Part shown: positions 9,672-17,854 of the stretch, in pieces
Layout: every line of letters starts with the position of its first letter
Position numbering within the stretch: the first letter of the stretch is position 1
Made by a program: the position numbers and the translations under genes
Notes under the pieces: generated by a model
Told to the model about the DNA's origin: nothing
Seen by the model: only the letters and a program-made list of their open reading frames with translations
The model's database searches: none
Assembly (NCBI GenBank): GCA_964627445.1
Contig: CAZVJF010000002.1
Coordinates: forward strand, 124,001-188,000
Origin: Luteibaculum sp964627445
Lineage (GTDB): Bacteria; Bacteroidota; Bacteroidia; Flavobacteriales_D; Luteibaculaceae
Length of the DNA stretch: 64,000 nt
Direction: 5' to 3'

Positions 9672-10364
9672 TTAATCCACCAGTAACTTGAATCCTTTGC
9701 CGTGCACGTTCACAATCTCCACTTTATCGTCTTCTTTGAGATACTTTCTCAACTTGGCAATGTACACGTCCATGCTGCGTCCGTTAAAATAATTGTCATC
9801 ACCCCACACAAAATTAAGTGCAGCATTTCGCTCTAAAACGGCATTCTTGTTTTTACACAGCAGCATTAATAACTCGTTTTCCTTGGTGGTAAGCTTTCGC
9901 GATTCCCCATTGCGCGATAGTTTTTGGTGCTCATAATCAAACACATAGGAGGAAATTGGAAAATCCTTAGGGAAGTTTTCCTCTGCTACCCCCGTACGTC
10001 TTAAGATGGCATTGATCCGCGCCAATAGCACCTCCATGGTAAAGGGTTTGGTGAGGTAATCATCGGCACCTACTTCAAAACCTTTTAGCACGTCATCTTT
10101 AAGGGTTTTGGCCGTAAGAAAGATGATGGGAATATCTTTATCTGTACTTCTAATTTCTTTGGCCAAGGTGAAGCCATCCATGATGGGCATCATTACATCC
10201 AAGACCAATAAATCGTATTTGTCTTGCTTAAAAGCTTCAAATGCTTGCTGACCATCCTTGCATAGGGTAACGGCTAAATCCTTGGCCTCCATATACTGGG
10301 TAAGGAGCATTCCTAAGTTCGGATCATCTTCTGCTACCAGTATCTTTAATTTATTCTCGCTCAT
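9672..10364 (-). CDS. OmpR-family response regulator (RprY-like)
   Basis: A 230 aa cytoplasmic transcription factor. The receiver domain (residues ~5-120) has the acidic pair Asp13/Asp14, phosphoacceptor Asp56 in LLVLDVMMP, and the conserved lysine in DDYLTKPF. A C-terminal winged helix of the Trans_reg_C type ends in GRSMDVYIAKLRKYLK and VHGKGFKLLV. It overlaps the sensor kinase gene by four bases (ATGA), indicating translational coupling and a cognate pair. The arrangement resembles RprX/RprY of Bacteroides, but the regulon cannot be read from this window. Confidence 0.92.
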   Translation of the reverse strand: MSENKLKILVAEDDPNLGMLLTQYMEAKDLAVTLCKDGQQAFEAFKQDKYDLLVLDVMMPIMDGFTLAKEIRSTDKDIPIIFLTAKTLKDDVLKGFEVGADDYLTKPFTMEVLLARINAILRRTGVAEENFPKDFPISSYVFDYEHQKLSRNGESRKLTTKENELLMLLCKNKNAVLERNAALNFVWGDDNYFNGRSMDVYIAKLRKYLKEDDKVEIVNVHGKGFKLLVD

Positions 10365-11929
10365 GTGGTGGGGAGTTTAATTGTGAATGTTGTTCCTTTA
10401 TTTAATTGACTTGATACCTTAATAGTACCAAAATGTTTTTCAATGATCGCCTTAACATAACTTAGTCCCAATCCATAGCCCTTAACATCGTGTAAGTTGC
10501 CTGTGGGTATTCTATACAGTTTGTCAAAAATCTTCTTTTGGTTTTCTTTAGAAATACCTCTTCCGTTATCACTAACCTTTATAACCACATCTTTAGCACT
10601 TTTTTCTGTGGTGACTTTAATAAGCGAATTTGCCCCGGAATATTTTATCGCATTGTCGAGTAAGTTATATATAACATTAGTCATGTGCACCTTGTCTACA
10701 CTGGCCATTAAGTCGCCTCGGTACAGCTGCATTTCTATCTTGCTCTGGTTTTGTTTCGCCTGGATTTGAATATTGCCCACAGCCTCACTCACCAGCTGGT
10801 TGATGTTTAGCACATCTAATTTTAGGGTAAGTTGCCCACGATCCAATACCGCAGTGCGTAGTGCGTTTTCAACCAACACCCCCAAGCGTTTGTTCTCTGC
10901 AGAAATCATCCCAATGAAAGATCGCTCCATATCTGGCGACTTCCGCACCGACTGATCTTGCAGTGCCTCACAAGCCAGCGAAATCGTTGATATGGGCGTT
11001 TTTAATTCATGGGTCATATTGTTGATGAAGTCGTTTTTAATTTCGCTTAAGCGCTTTTGGCGCAACACGGTAAGTACCGTTTTAATAAAAACAAAAATGA
11101 TGAGCACGATGAACAGCGTACTAGAGGCCAGCAGGAACCACATCGTGCGCAGCAGATATGTTTTTTGGTTGGGAAAATGTAGATGTACGAAATAGGGACT
11201 CTTAAAAACATCATTAGGAAACAGGCGTGCTTGGTAGGTTTCCGAAGACGGTAAGTCCGTCATACCATGTTTGGGACAAACCTTTTTATACGCGGAATTG
11301 CCCTCTCCATCGAACACTCCGTACTTGTAAGAAACATTGAGACCATAATCCCTCAACTCGTGGAACAGGATAGAATCTAATTCACTGGAAGGAATCCGCT
11401 CATTGATATTTCTGAAGAAGGCATCGCTATACCACTTGCTAACCACCTCTTCTACCAAATCGGAGCGGTACTGCATGCTCTTGATCCGCTCTTCAGAGAG
11501 CATGGACAATAAGGTATCCAGTTGCTCTGGGCTTGCATTAACCTCCAGGCCATTCTCATCGGTGATGACATGGCGTGTTGTCTTTCGCTTCCGAACAAAA
11601 CCAGCTAACGTGTCTTGAACCTCCTCCTCCTTGATTTGGTAGGTGAATGAACTTTGATCTGAGGTGTCTTGTACCTTATTAATCTCTAGGCGGTTTCCTC
11701 CGCTTTTGTAGTACAGGGAGGATCCAAGCGGGTGGCTTTGCACCTCTTGCAAGGCTTCGCGCTGTTCAAGCTTTTGGATAATTCCGTACAGCAGGTTCCC
11801 TACCGATTGCTCAAACTGGGCTTCCTTAAGGGTTACTGCCCGATCGATCCAAAAAAACTGAATGGCAATGAGCCCCAAGAGAGCCACTACCATAACGGCA
11901 ACCGAGATTTTTAAATTTCTGGTTTTCAC
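10361..11929 (-). CDS. Membrane sensor histidine kinase (RprX-like)
   Basis: A 522 aa inner-membrane kinase with a GTG start. Membrane segments lie at about residues 8-27 and 263-285 and enclose a periplasmic sensor region of about 230 residues. The H-box is FINNMTHELKTP with His307. ATP-binding boxes follow: N-box NVIYNLLDNAIKY, G1 KVSDNGRGI and G2 GYGLGLSYVK. No HAMP domain is obvious. It overlaps the regulator gene by four bases and is the promoter-proximal gene of the pair. The signal sensed is unknown. Confidence 0.92.
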   Translation of the reverse strand: MKTRNLKISVAVMVVALLGLIAIQFFWIDRAVTLKEAQFEQSVGNLLYGIIQKLEQREALQEVQSHPLGSSLYYKSGGNRLEINKVQDTSDQSSFTYQIKEEEVQDTLAGFVRKRKTTRHVITDENGLEVNASPEQLDTLLSMLSEERIKSMQYRSDLVEEVVSKWYSDAFFRNINERIPSSELDSILFHELRDYGLNVSYKYGVFDGEGNSAYKKVCPKHGMTDLPSSETYQARLFPNDVFKSPYFVHLHFPNQKTYLLRTMWFLLASSTLFIVLIIFVFIKTVLTVLRQKRLSEIKNDFINNMTHELKTPISTISLACEALQDQSVRKSPDMERSFIGMISAENKRLGVLVENALRTAVLDRGQLTLKLDVLNINQLVSEAVGNIQIQAKQNQSKIEMQLYRGDLMASVDKVHMTNVIYNLLDNAIKYSGANSLIKVTTEKSAKDVVIKVSDNGRGISKENQKKIFDKLYRIPTGNLHDVKGYGLGLSYVKAIIEKHFGTIKVSSQLNKGTTFTIKLPTT

Positions 11930-11988
11930 TGTCCCAAAAATAACAGGGAAAAAGACCCAATGTTGACCTTAACAAAACTTAACCGCAT

Positions 11989-12013
11989 AAAAAAAGGCCG
12001 GTTACCCGGCCTG
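11989..12013 (-). terminator. Terminator after the 25-codon ORF
   Basis: A perfect GGCCGG/CCGGCC stem with a four-base loop is followed on the minus strand by six T. It ends a transcript coming from the right, where the only candidate gene is the small ORF at 12031-12108. Confidence 0.8.
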
Positions 12014-12030
12014 TAAATACTAATTGTGGT

Positions 12031-12108
12031 TTAATGAGTTGTTTTGTTCCCGTTCTTAAAGAACCATCCAAACTTTTGATCAAACCAGTTTTCGATACTT
12101 CTCCACAT
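12031..12108 (-). CDS. Possible 25-residue small protein
   Basis: An ATG-TAA frame of 25 codons. The peptide begins MWRSIENWFDQKFGWFF and ends NGNKTTH. It is rich in Trp and Phe and could form an amphipathic helix able to lie on a membrane. Support: it sits alone on the minus strand in a 277-base gap between the kinase start (11929) and the serine-hydrolase start (12207), and is followed 18 bases later by a strong intrinsic terminator with no other gene to serve. I do not recognise a named family. The promoter is unclear. The terminator could also belong to a non-coding RNA. Confidence 0.5.
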   Translation of the reverse strand: MWRSIENWFDQKFGWFFKNGNKTTH

Positions 12109-12206
12109 GGTTTCGATGAATTACTTTCTACAAAGAACTGAATTTTCTGAGAAATGTTTTATCCAGCTTGCATAATTTAGTTAATTACGTAGTTAAAAAC
12201 CGATCT

Positions 12207-13370
12207 ATGCTGCTCCTACGCAAAATGTTAAAGGCCCTTGGATGGCTTGTTGTGCTTTTTATTTCCCTGGCTATTATCCTTCAGATCTCTGGCTATGGCT
12301 ATGTACTAACAGCTGTTGAAAAGTCGGTGTTAAAAGGCAAGTTTGGCCCAGGCATTTACGACCTGCAAAAGTTTCCATCAGCCTCCTTAAGCGCATCCCC
12401 CACACCCTTTCAGTGGATTGAGGCACCCGTAAACAAAACATTAACTGCAGCGGAAGATCAGTTTCACAACAGCATAGCAAGTACCAGTTTTTTGGTGATT
12501 CGCAACGACAGCCTCCTTTATGAAACGTATTGGGGAGAACACACACCGCTGCGCACATCCAACTCATTTTCTATGGCAAAAAGCGTAGTTGGCACTTGTG
12601 TGGCCGCAGCAGTAGACCAAGGTCTAATGCGTTGGGATGATCCCATCGGAAAACACATCTCTGCGGTACGAAACCGCGAGATAGGTAAGGTCACCATCGC
12701 ACAGATGTTGAGTATGACTAGTGGATCTGACTGGAGTGAAAGTGGCGGGAACCCCTTCTCGGACAACGCCCGTGCCTATTATGGTAAAGATTTAAAAGAA
12801 ACCCTGTTGCGGATAGGGCTTGAAGGTACTCCAGGACAAAAATTCCATTACCAAAGTGGCAATACGGCTTGGGTAGGTTGGGCTTTAGAGGAAGCCACGG
12901 GAATGCCTTTGCCCGAATTTGCTCAACGGTTCATTTGGGGTCCTATTGGCGCATCTTCCGAAGCGAGGTGGAGTAGCGATAGAGCCGATAGTGGTTTGGT
13001 AAAGGGGTTTTGCTGCCTGTATGCCACCTCGCGCGATTTTGCCAAGCTCGGCAAGCTGTGGTTACAAGAAGGGCAATGGGACTCCACTACAGTAATTTCA
13101 AAAACTGGCTTTCAAAAACTAATACAACCCCCCAATGCAGAAAACAGTTATTGCCCAGATGTGTGTTATGGCCACAGCCTTTGGTTGGAAAACTACAACG
13201 GCAAAGAATTCTTCTATGCCCGTGGAATTCTAGGACAATACATTATTGTAATTCCAGAAGATGACATTATCATTGTACGCACTGGGCACCAACGTATGGA
13301 GAAAAATGAACGTTACCACCCAAAAGACCTTTATAAGTATATAGACCAGGCCTATCGCCTGATCTTCTAG
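12207..13370 (+). CDS. Serine hydrolase, beta-lactamase class C fold
   Basis: A penicillin-binding-protein-like hydrolase of about 387 aa. The frame extends upstream to a TTG at 12168, but ATG 12207 (or 12225) directly precedes the hydrophobic export or anchor segment (ALGWLVVLFISLAIILQI) and is preferred. Numbered from the TTG, the catalytic SxxK is Ser135-Met-Ala-Lys138, the second motif is Tyr228 in HYQSGN, and an H-x-x box near the end (IIVRTGHQR) may replace the KTG motif. The family includes esterases, 6-aminohexanoate-dimer hydrolases and peptidases; the substrate is unknown. It leads a nearly gapless plus-strand run of four genes. Confidence 0.85.
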   Translation: MLLLRKMLKALGWLVVLFISLAIILQISGYGYVLTAVEKSVLKGKFGPGIYDLQKFPSASLSASPTPFQWIEAPVNKTLTAAEDQFHNSIASTSFLVIRNDSLLYETYWGEHTPLRTSNSFSMAKSVVGTCVAAAVDQGLMRWDDPIGKHISAVRNREIGKVTIAQMLSMTSGSDWSESGGNPFSDNARAYYGKDLKETLLRIGLEGTPGQKFHYQSGNTAWVGWALEEATGMPLPEFAQRFIWGPIGASSEARWSSDRADSGLVKGFCCLYATSRDFAKLGKLWLQEGQWDSTTVISKTGFQKLIQPPNAENSYCPDVCYGHSLWLENYNGKEFFYARGILGQYIIVIPEDDIIIVRTGHQRMEKNERYHPKDLYKYIDQAYRLIF

Positions 13371-13373
13371 CCT

Positions 13374-13775
13374 ATGCGTAAAGACATTGAAATTCCTAAA
13401 GTAACCCAAGTAGGCATGGCCGTAGTGCCAATGCGCAAAGAAGAAGTAGACTACTGGCAAGTGTACCTCATTAACTTTAGCGAACACCCTCTCACCACCG
13501 TACTTGTAAGTAGCAAGGGGTTTGGTAAAATAGAGGGAAAAGAGAAGGAAACGGCCACCATGCGCCACCACATTGAGCTTATTGCTCCCAAATCTTTCCA
13601 GCCTGTAGAGGGCATGCTGGATGATTTAGCCGCACTTACCAATGAGTTCTTCGTGAGTTTTTACTCCAACGGAAAGCTGTACGATAAGAAGTTTGTTTTT
13701 GTAGCCGAGAGCATTGCTAAAAAGCACTTTACAGATATTCCTATTTTAGAGCAACAAGGCGTAATGATTGTTTAG
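13374..13775 (+). CDS. Conserved-looking hypothetical protein, 133 aa
   Basis: A soluble protein of 133 residues without signal peptide or membrane segment. It begins three bases after the hydrolase stop and ends immediately before the ATG of the exonuclease gene, so it is surely co-transcribed. The pattern suggests an alpha/beta fold, with beta-strand-like stretches (VGMAVVPM, WQVYLINF, EFFVSFYSNG) and a basic patch in the middle. I recognise no catalytic motif or named family. Codon use matches its neighbours and the reading frame fills the gap exactly, so the gene is real although its function is unknown. Confidence 0.8.
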   Translation: MRKDIEIPKVTQVGMAVVPMRKEEVDYWQVYLINFSEHPLTTVLVSSKGFGKIEGKEKETATMRHHIELIAPKSFQPVEGMLDDLAALTNEFFVSFYSNGKLYDKKFVFVAESIAKKHFTDIPILEQQGVMIV

Positions 13776-14486
13776 ATGAACATTCCCGATCCTACCAAAC
13801 TGCTCTTTCTAGATATAGAAACTGTGCCCTGCTACCCCAGTTACGCAGAGATGCCAGAGCTAGAGCAACAGGTATGGGAGGATAAGGTGCACTACCTCAT
13901 TACCGAAGAAAAAGACGCAGCAGCATGGTATAGTGAGCGCTCGGGTGTTATGGCGGAATTTGCTAAGATCATCTGCGTGAGCTGTGGTTTTCTGCAGCGA
14001 TCTGGAAGTAGCTACACCCTAAAATTAAAAAGCATTTACGGTAGCGATGAAGCACTGCTACTTAAGGAACTCAGTCCCATATTAAATACCGTGGGTGGAT
14101 CCATACAACTGCTGTGCGCCCACAACGGTAAAGAGTTCGACTTTCCTTTTATAGCCAGGCGCATGGTTATGCACCAAATGCCGCTGCCCGCTTGCCTGGA
14201 TATTGCGGGCTTAAAACCCTGGGAAGTTCCGCATATAGACACCATGGAGTTGTGGAAATTTGGCGACCGCAAAGCGTTTACCTCGTTAAAACTACTCACC
14301 CATATTTTTGGTCTTCCCTCGCCCAAAGACGATATCTCGGGTGCCGATGTCAAAAATGTGTATTACCAGGATAATGATATTGAACGCATAGCCCGATACT
14401 GCGAAAAGGATGTTAATAGCCTATGTGCTGTTTACCTGAAAATGCGCAACCGTGGCGAAACCTACACCCCCGAATTTAGCTTGTAG
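13776..14486 (+). CDS. PolB-like 3'-5' exonuclease (RNase H fold)
   Basis: A 236 aa DEDDy-type exonuclease of the family related to the proofreading domain of DNA polymerase B (Pfam PF10108 type). Visible motifs: FLDIETV (ExoI, Asp and Glu), CAHNGKEFDFPFIARR (ExoII), and ARYCEKDVNSLCAVYL (ExoIII, Tyr and Asp). It is likely a stand-alone cytoplasmic nuclease acting on single-stranded DNA or RNA ends; the biological role is unsettled. It starts directly at the stop of the preceding gene and its own stop abuts the TTG start of the ABC gene. Confidence 0.85.
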   Translation: MNIPDPTKLLFLDIETVPCYPSYAEMPELEQQVWEDKVHYLITEEKDAAAWYSERSGVMAEFAKIICVSCGFLQRSGSSYTLKLKSIYGSDEALLLKELSPILNTVGGSIQLLCAHNGKEFDFPFIARRMVMHQMPLPACLDIAGLKPWEVPHIDTMELWKFGDRKAFTSLKLLTHIFGLPSPKDDISGADVKNVYYQDNDIERIARYCEKDVNSLCAVYLKMRNRGETYTPEFSL

Positions 14487-16007
14487 TTGATTTCTTTAAC
14501 CGCATATCAGGTAACTACTACCAAGGATAACTTGGGGTTGGTGAAGGCGATAAACCTGGACTTGGAACCCGGCAAAGCCACCGCTATCGTAGGAGAATCC
14601 GGATCGGGAAAAAGCTTAACCGCTTTGGGCATGTGGGGTCTTTTAAGTCACCCCAACCTGAACTTTTCCGGTACACTAAAAGCCTTCGACACCACTTTGC
14701 AGCTCGGATCTCAGGAGTGGCTCAACACCTGTCGCAGCTGGTACGGCAAGCGCATCGGTTATATTTTCCAGGATCCCATGACAGCGCTTAATCCTACCAA
14801 AACTTGTGGTTTTCAACTAAAGGAAGCCATCCTAACACCGGTAAACTCCAAGGAAGAAAAGGCTGTCCAGGCATTAAAAGAAGTAGGATTAGATGCCAGC
14901 GCACTAAAGAAATACCCGTTTCAGTTATCGGGGGGACAGCAGCAGCGCGTTATGATCGCCATGGCGCTTATTAACAGTCCAGAACTCATTGTTGCCGATG
15001 AGCCCAATACAGCCCTGGATACGGAAAGCAGCCAACAAATGGTGGCTTTGCTACGCCAATTGCAAGTCCAGCGTAATGCAACTTTACTTTTTGTGAGCCA
15101 CGATTTTAGGCTGGTAGCAGATATTGCCGACAGCATTGCCGTAATGCAACACGGGGAAGTTGTTGAAATGGCCCCAGCAGATCGTATCCTGCACAACCCG
15201 CAACACCCCTACACCAAAGCCCTGCTTAAAAGCCGTCCCCGGCCCGAAGAAAAAGCCTACCTGCTACCCGAGGTTAGCGATTGGCTGGAAGGTAAATCCA
15301 CCCAACAGCCGCTGCCTAAAAAACAAGAAGCCAATAGCCCTATTGCTGTATCTAATTTGGTGGGAGGATATTACCACAAGAGCACGTTTACCCAAGTTGC
15401 GGGGCCTGTTACCTTAGATTTTAACCGCTACCACACCATAGGCATCGTTGGGAAATCGGGAAGCGGGAAAAGCACCTTAGCCAAAACCCTGGTGGGTGCA
15501 CTTAAAGGAAAACAGGGCGAGATCGTTATTGGTAACCAGAGGTGGGAATTGCCGCTACAACACTGGAAGGAGCTCCGTAGCAAGATCCAATATGTATTCC
15601 AGGATCCCTATGGGTCGCTTAATCCGAGCCTAAGCTTAGGATCTCAGCTTTGCCAACCCTTTGTAAACAATGGGCTGGGCACCCAGAAACAAGCGCAAGA
15701 GAAAGCGCTAACACTCCTCCAAACGGTAGGGTTACAAAGCACCGATTACCATAAATATCCCCACGAATTTAGTGGTGGACAGCGCCAACGCTTAGTTATA
15801 TGCCGTGCACTTATGGTAAGCCCCCAACTGTTGGTTTGCGATGAATCGGTTTCTGCTTTGGACGTTTCCGTACAGGCAAAAATTTTAAACCTGCTCCACC
15901 AACTCCAGGCCGAGTTGCAATTAAAAATCTTGTTTATAAGCCACGATCCCGATGTGGTAGCGTATTTTTGTGAGGAGGTGATAGTACTACCTGCTACGGA
16001 TACTTGA
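14487..16007 (+). CDS. Duplicated-ATPase peptide ABC transporter protein (YejF-like)
   Basis: A 506 aa protein with two complete nucleotide-binding domains in one chain, as in YejF or fused DppD/DppF. The first half has GESGSGKS, YIFQDPMTALNP, LSGGQQQR, VADEPNTALD and FVSHDF; the second half has GKSGSGKS, YVFQDPYGSLNP, FSGGQRQR, VCDESVSALD and FISHDP. All catalytic motifs are intact. It would power uptake of oligopeptides or similar solutes, but no permease or binding-protein gene is adjacent. The start is TTG immediately after the previous stop, with no in-frame ATG nearby. Its end overlaps the convergent membrane-protein gene by 14 bases. Confidence 0.9.
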   Translation: MISLTAYQVTTTKDNLGLVKAINLDLEPGKATAIVGESGSGKSLTALGMWGLLSHPNLNFSGTLKAFDTTLQLGSQEWLNTCRSWYGKRIGYIFQDPMTALNPTKTCGFQLKEAILTPVNSKEEKAVQALKEVGLDASALKKYPFQLSGGQQQRVMIAMALINSPELIVADEPNTALDTESSQQMVALLRQLQVQRNATLLFVSHDFRLVADIADSIAVMQHGEVVEMAPADRILHNPQHPYTKALLKSRPRPEEKAYLLPEVSDWLEGKSTQQPLPKKQEANSPIAVSNLVGGYYHKSTFTQVAGPVTLDFNRYHTIGIVGKSGSGKSTLAKTLVGALKGKQGEIVIGNQRWELPLQHWKELRSKIQYVFQDPYGSLNPSLSLGSQLCQPFVNNGLGTQKQAQEKALTLLQTVGLQSTDYHKYPHEFSGGQRQRLVICRALMVSPQLLVCDESVSALDVSVQAKILNLLHQLQAELQLKILFISHDPDVVAYFCEEVIVLPATDT

Positions 16008-17811
16008 TAAGGCTGTGATTTGTTACGATTACGTTGGAAACCGCTACGGTGTCTGAAAGATTGTTAGCATTCCACATATACATTCTTAGCCTATCTGAAT
16101 TGTGACGGACGTGCGGCAGTAAATAGTGCAACTGATATGTAGCCTTTCCATTGATACTATCCACAGCTATAGGAGTCTCTTGACACATATCAAAAGCCTT
16201 ATATCCGTAGTTTTCATTTTCTCTAAACATGGTAGTTACCCAAATCCAGCCACACGCAGTTTCCACAGGTACGTCCATGGCTATGGAGAGCCATGTTGCA
16301 TCGGCCTCTGGCAGTTGATTATAGGGGAACTGAATAGCCTTAGAAAAAGGTTTTTTTGCATGAAGCGTATCAAAGGTCCCAGCAATCCGTTCTACAGTAT
16401 CTTGCTGAAATGGATATTTTTCCATGGACTCCTCAAAGGGAAGCCGTGTATCATACAATAGCAAATGCTCATGTTCCGCCTTCTGCCCCTCATCCATGGA
16501 TAGAAAAACAGCTTTGTAATACGCACCACTCATGCGGTCTACCGGGATTATGCGTAACAGAAACTGTTTAAACTGAAATACATTAAATGCCAAGAGCACA
16601 GCCAATCCAACCAAAAAACTCCACTTTATCGGAGGCTTCCATTGAAGTGCTTTCGATATGAGTGCTGCGAGGGGAAACACCAGAACGGCATAGCTCTCTA
16701 CAAATGCCCTATGCCCAAAGCCACCACCATACCACCAGCAGGTCCAGCTGCTAACTACATAAATATTGAGTAGTATAAAAACCAGAAAAGCAAGCCGCTG
16801 GCGTTGTAGGTAGGGATGTTTAATAAAAAAGAGGGCAACAATGGCCACTAGGGCTAACGGGGTATACACAAACCAGCCATTTCTATAGCTAAAAAGCGCA
16901 TTCCAAGTATGTGGCTGAAACCAATCTAGACCTTCGCCCACGTTGTTGTAGGAGTTATATATCGCCTCACCCGCATATACGTACCAATAAGTCATTTGAA
17001 GGAGAATGGGTAGGGTGCCCAGCAGAACTCCGAGTAAAACATACCCAACCCGTTTTCTGAATAGTAGCAACAATCTCGTTCGGAAGGATGCCCAGTTGGT
17101 TACACCCCAAAGGAAAACGACCAATAATATCAGTACTGAGGATGGCCTCGTTACACAGCACAACCCAATTATTAGTCCGATTGGCAAGAGTAAAATCTCT
17201 TTTTGTTTTCGGTAAAGTATATCGGTGAGAGCGATGGTGATTGCAAACAACCCTAGCAACACCACATGAACCCCAGGAAAATCACCATAGAAATGACTAA
17301 TAATATTGGTGCCAAAAAAAAGAAATGCCAAGCTGAGCCCTGCGGTTATATCACCGAAGTAACGTTTAAGAATACCTCGCAATAGCCACAAACCCAACAG
17401 AAAATAAGTGTAAACCGCGGCCAACAGGCTGTACTGATATACGGAAGACATCCCATCTTGTGGCAGACCAAAAACCCCGGCTATCAGATGTGCTACCCCG
17501 TAGAACGGTGCCGCTAAAAGTGCCATACCTATTGGGTAGCGTATAATCCAGTTGCCGTTCTCTACCCGGTAGATTTGATATACAGAATCGGAAACGTAAT
17601 GGTGATTTCGAATGGTTTCAATGATACTGTAATCGCTAATGCCCAAATCTTGATGAATGATACTAAGCGGTAAATACAGGAAGTACCCAAACAAATCCCA
17701 CGTAAAAGGGTGTTTGGAGAGCGGGGGAAAGGCGCTCAGGAGGAGGAAGGAAACAATTACGAATGTGGCCCAGCTAGATCGCCTTTGAAATCCAAGTACT
17801 AACATTTCCAT
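15994..17811 (-). CDS. Polytopic GT-C-like membrane protein, paralogue 1
   Basis: A 605 aa integral membrane protein with about ten hydrophobic segments and a C-terminal soluble domain of about 170 residues. The plan is that of GT-C glycosyltransferases (PMT/ArnT type), which move sugars from a polyprenyl-phosphate carrier. The first loop contains LSIIHQDLGIS, with an acidic residue where GT-C enzymes keep their catalytic Asp. The motif TCWWYGGGFGHRAFVE is shared with the next gene upstream, and both follow an F-S-x-R-x-GWFVY motif, so the two are paralogues. It is the last gene of the minus-strand run that includes a DPM1-like GT2. Substrate unknown. Confidence 0.75.
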   Translation of the reverse strand: MEMLVLGFQRRSSWATFVIVSFLLLSAFPPLSKHPFTWDLFGYFLYLPLSIIHQDLGISDYSIIETIRNHHYVSDSVYQIYRVENGNWIIRYPIGMALLAAPFYGVAHLIAGVFGLPQDGMSSVYQYSLLAAVYTYFLLGLWLLRGILKRYFGDITAGLSLAFLFFGTNIISHFYGDFPGVHVVLLGLFAITIALTDILYRKQKEILLLPIGLIIGLCCVTRPSSVLILLVVFLWGVTNWASFRTRLLLLFRKRVGYVLLGVLLGTLPILLQMTYWYVYAGEAIYNSYNNVGEGLDWFQPHTWNALFSYRNGWFVYTPLALVAIVALFFIKHPYLQRQRLAFLVFILLNIYVVSSWTCWWYGGGFGHRAFVESYAVLVFPLAALISKALQWKPPIKWSFLVGLAVLLAFNVFQFKQFLLRIIPVDRMSGAYYKAVFLSMDEGQKAEHEHLLLYDTRLPFEESMEKYPFQQDTVERIAGTFDTLHAKKPFSKAIQFPYNQLPEADATWLSIAMDVPVETACGWIWVTTMFRENENYGYKAFDMCQETPIAVDSINGKATYQLHYLLPHVRHNSDRLRMYMWNANNLSDTVAVSNVIVTNHSLIKYP

Positions 17812-17854
17812 ACTCCTTTGTCCTAACTAGAAATGGATCGTGTTAAACGTGCCT

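Noticed and set aside
11930..11945. TATTTTTG as a promoter for the sensor kinase
   Set aside because: It lies only about five bases before the GTG start and has no -33 partner at the right distance, so it is probably chance in an AT-rich gap.
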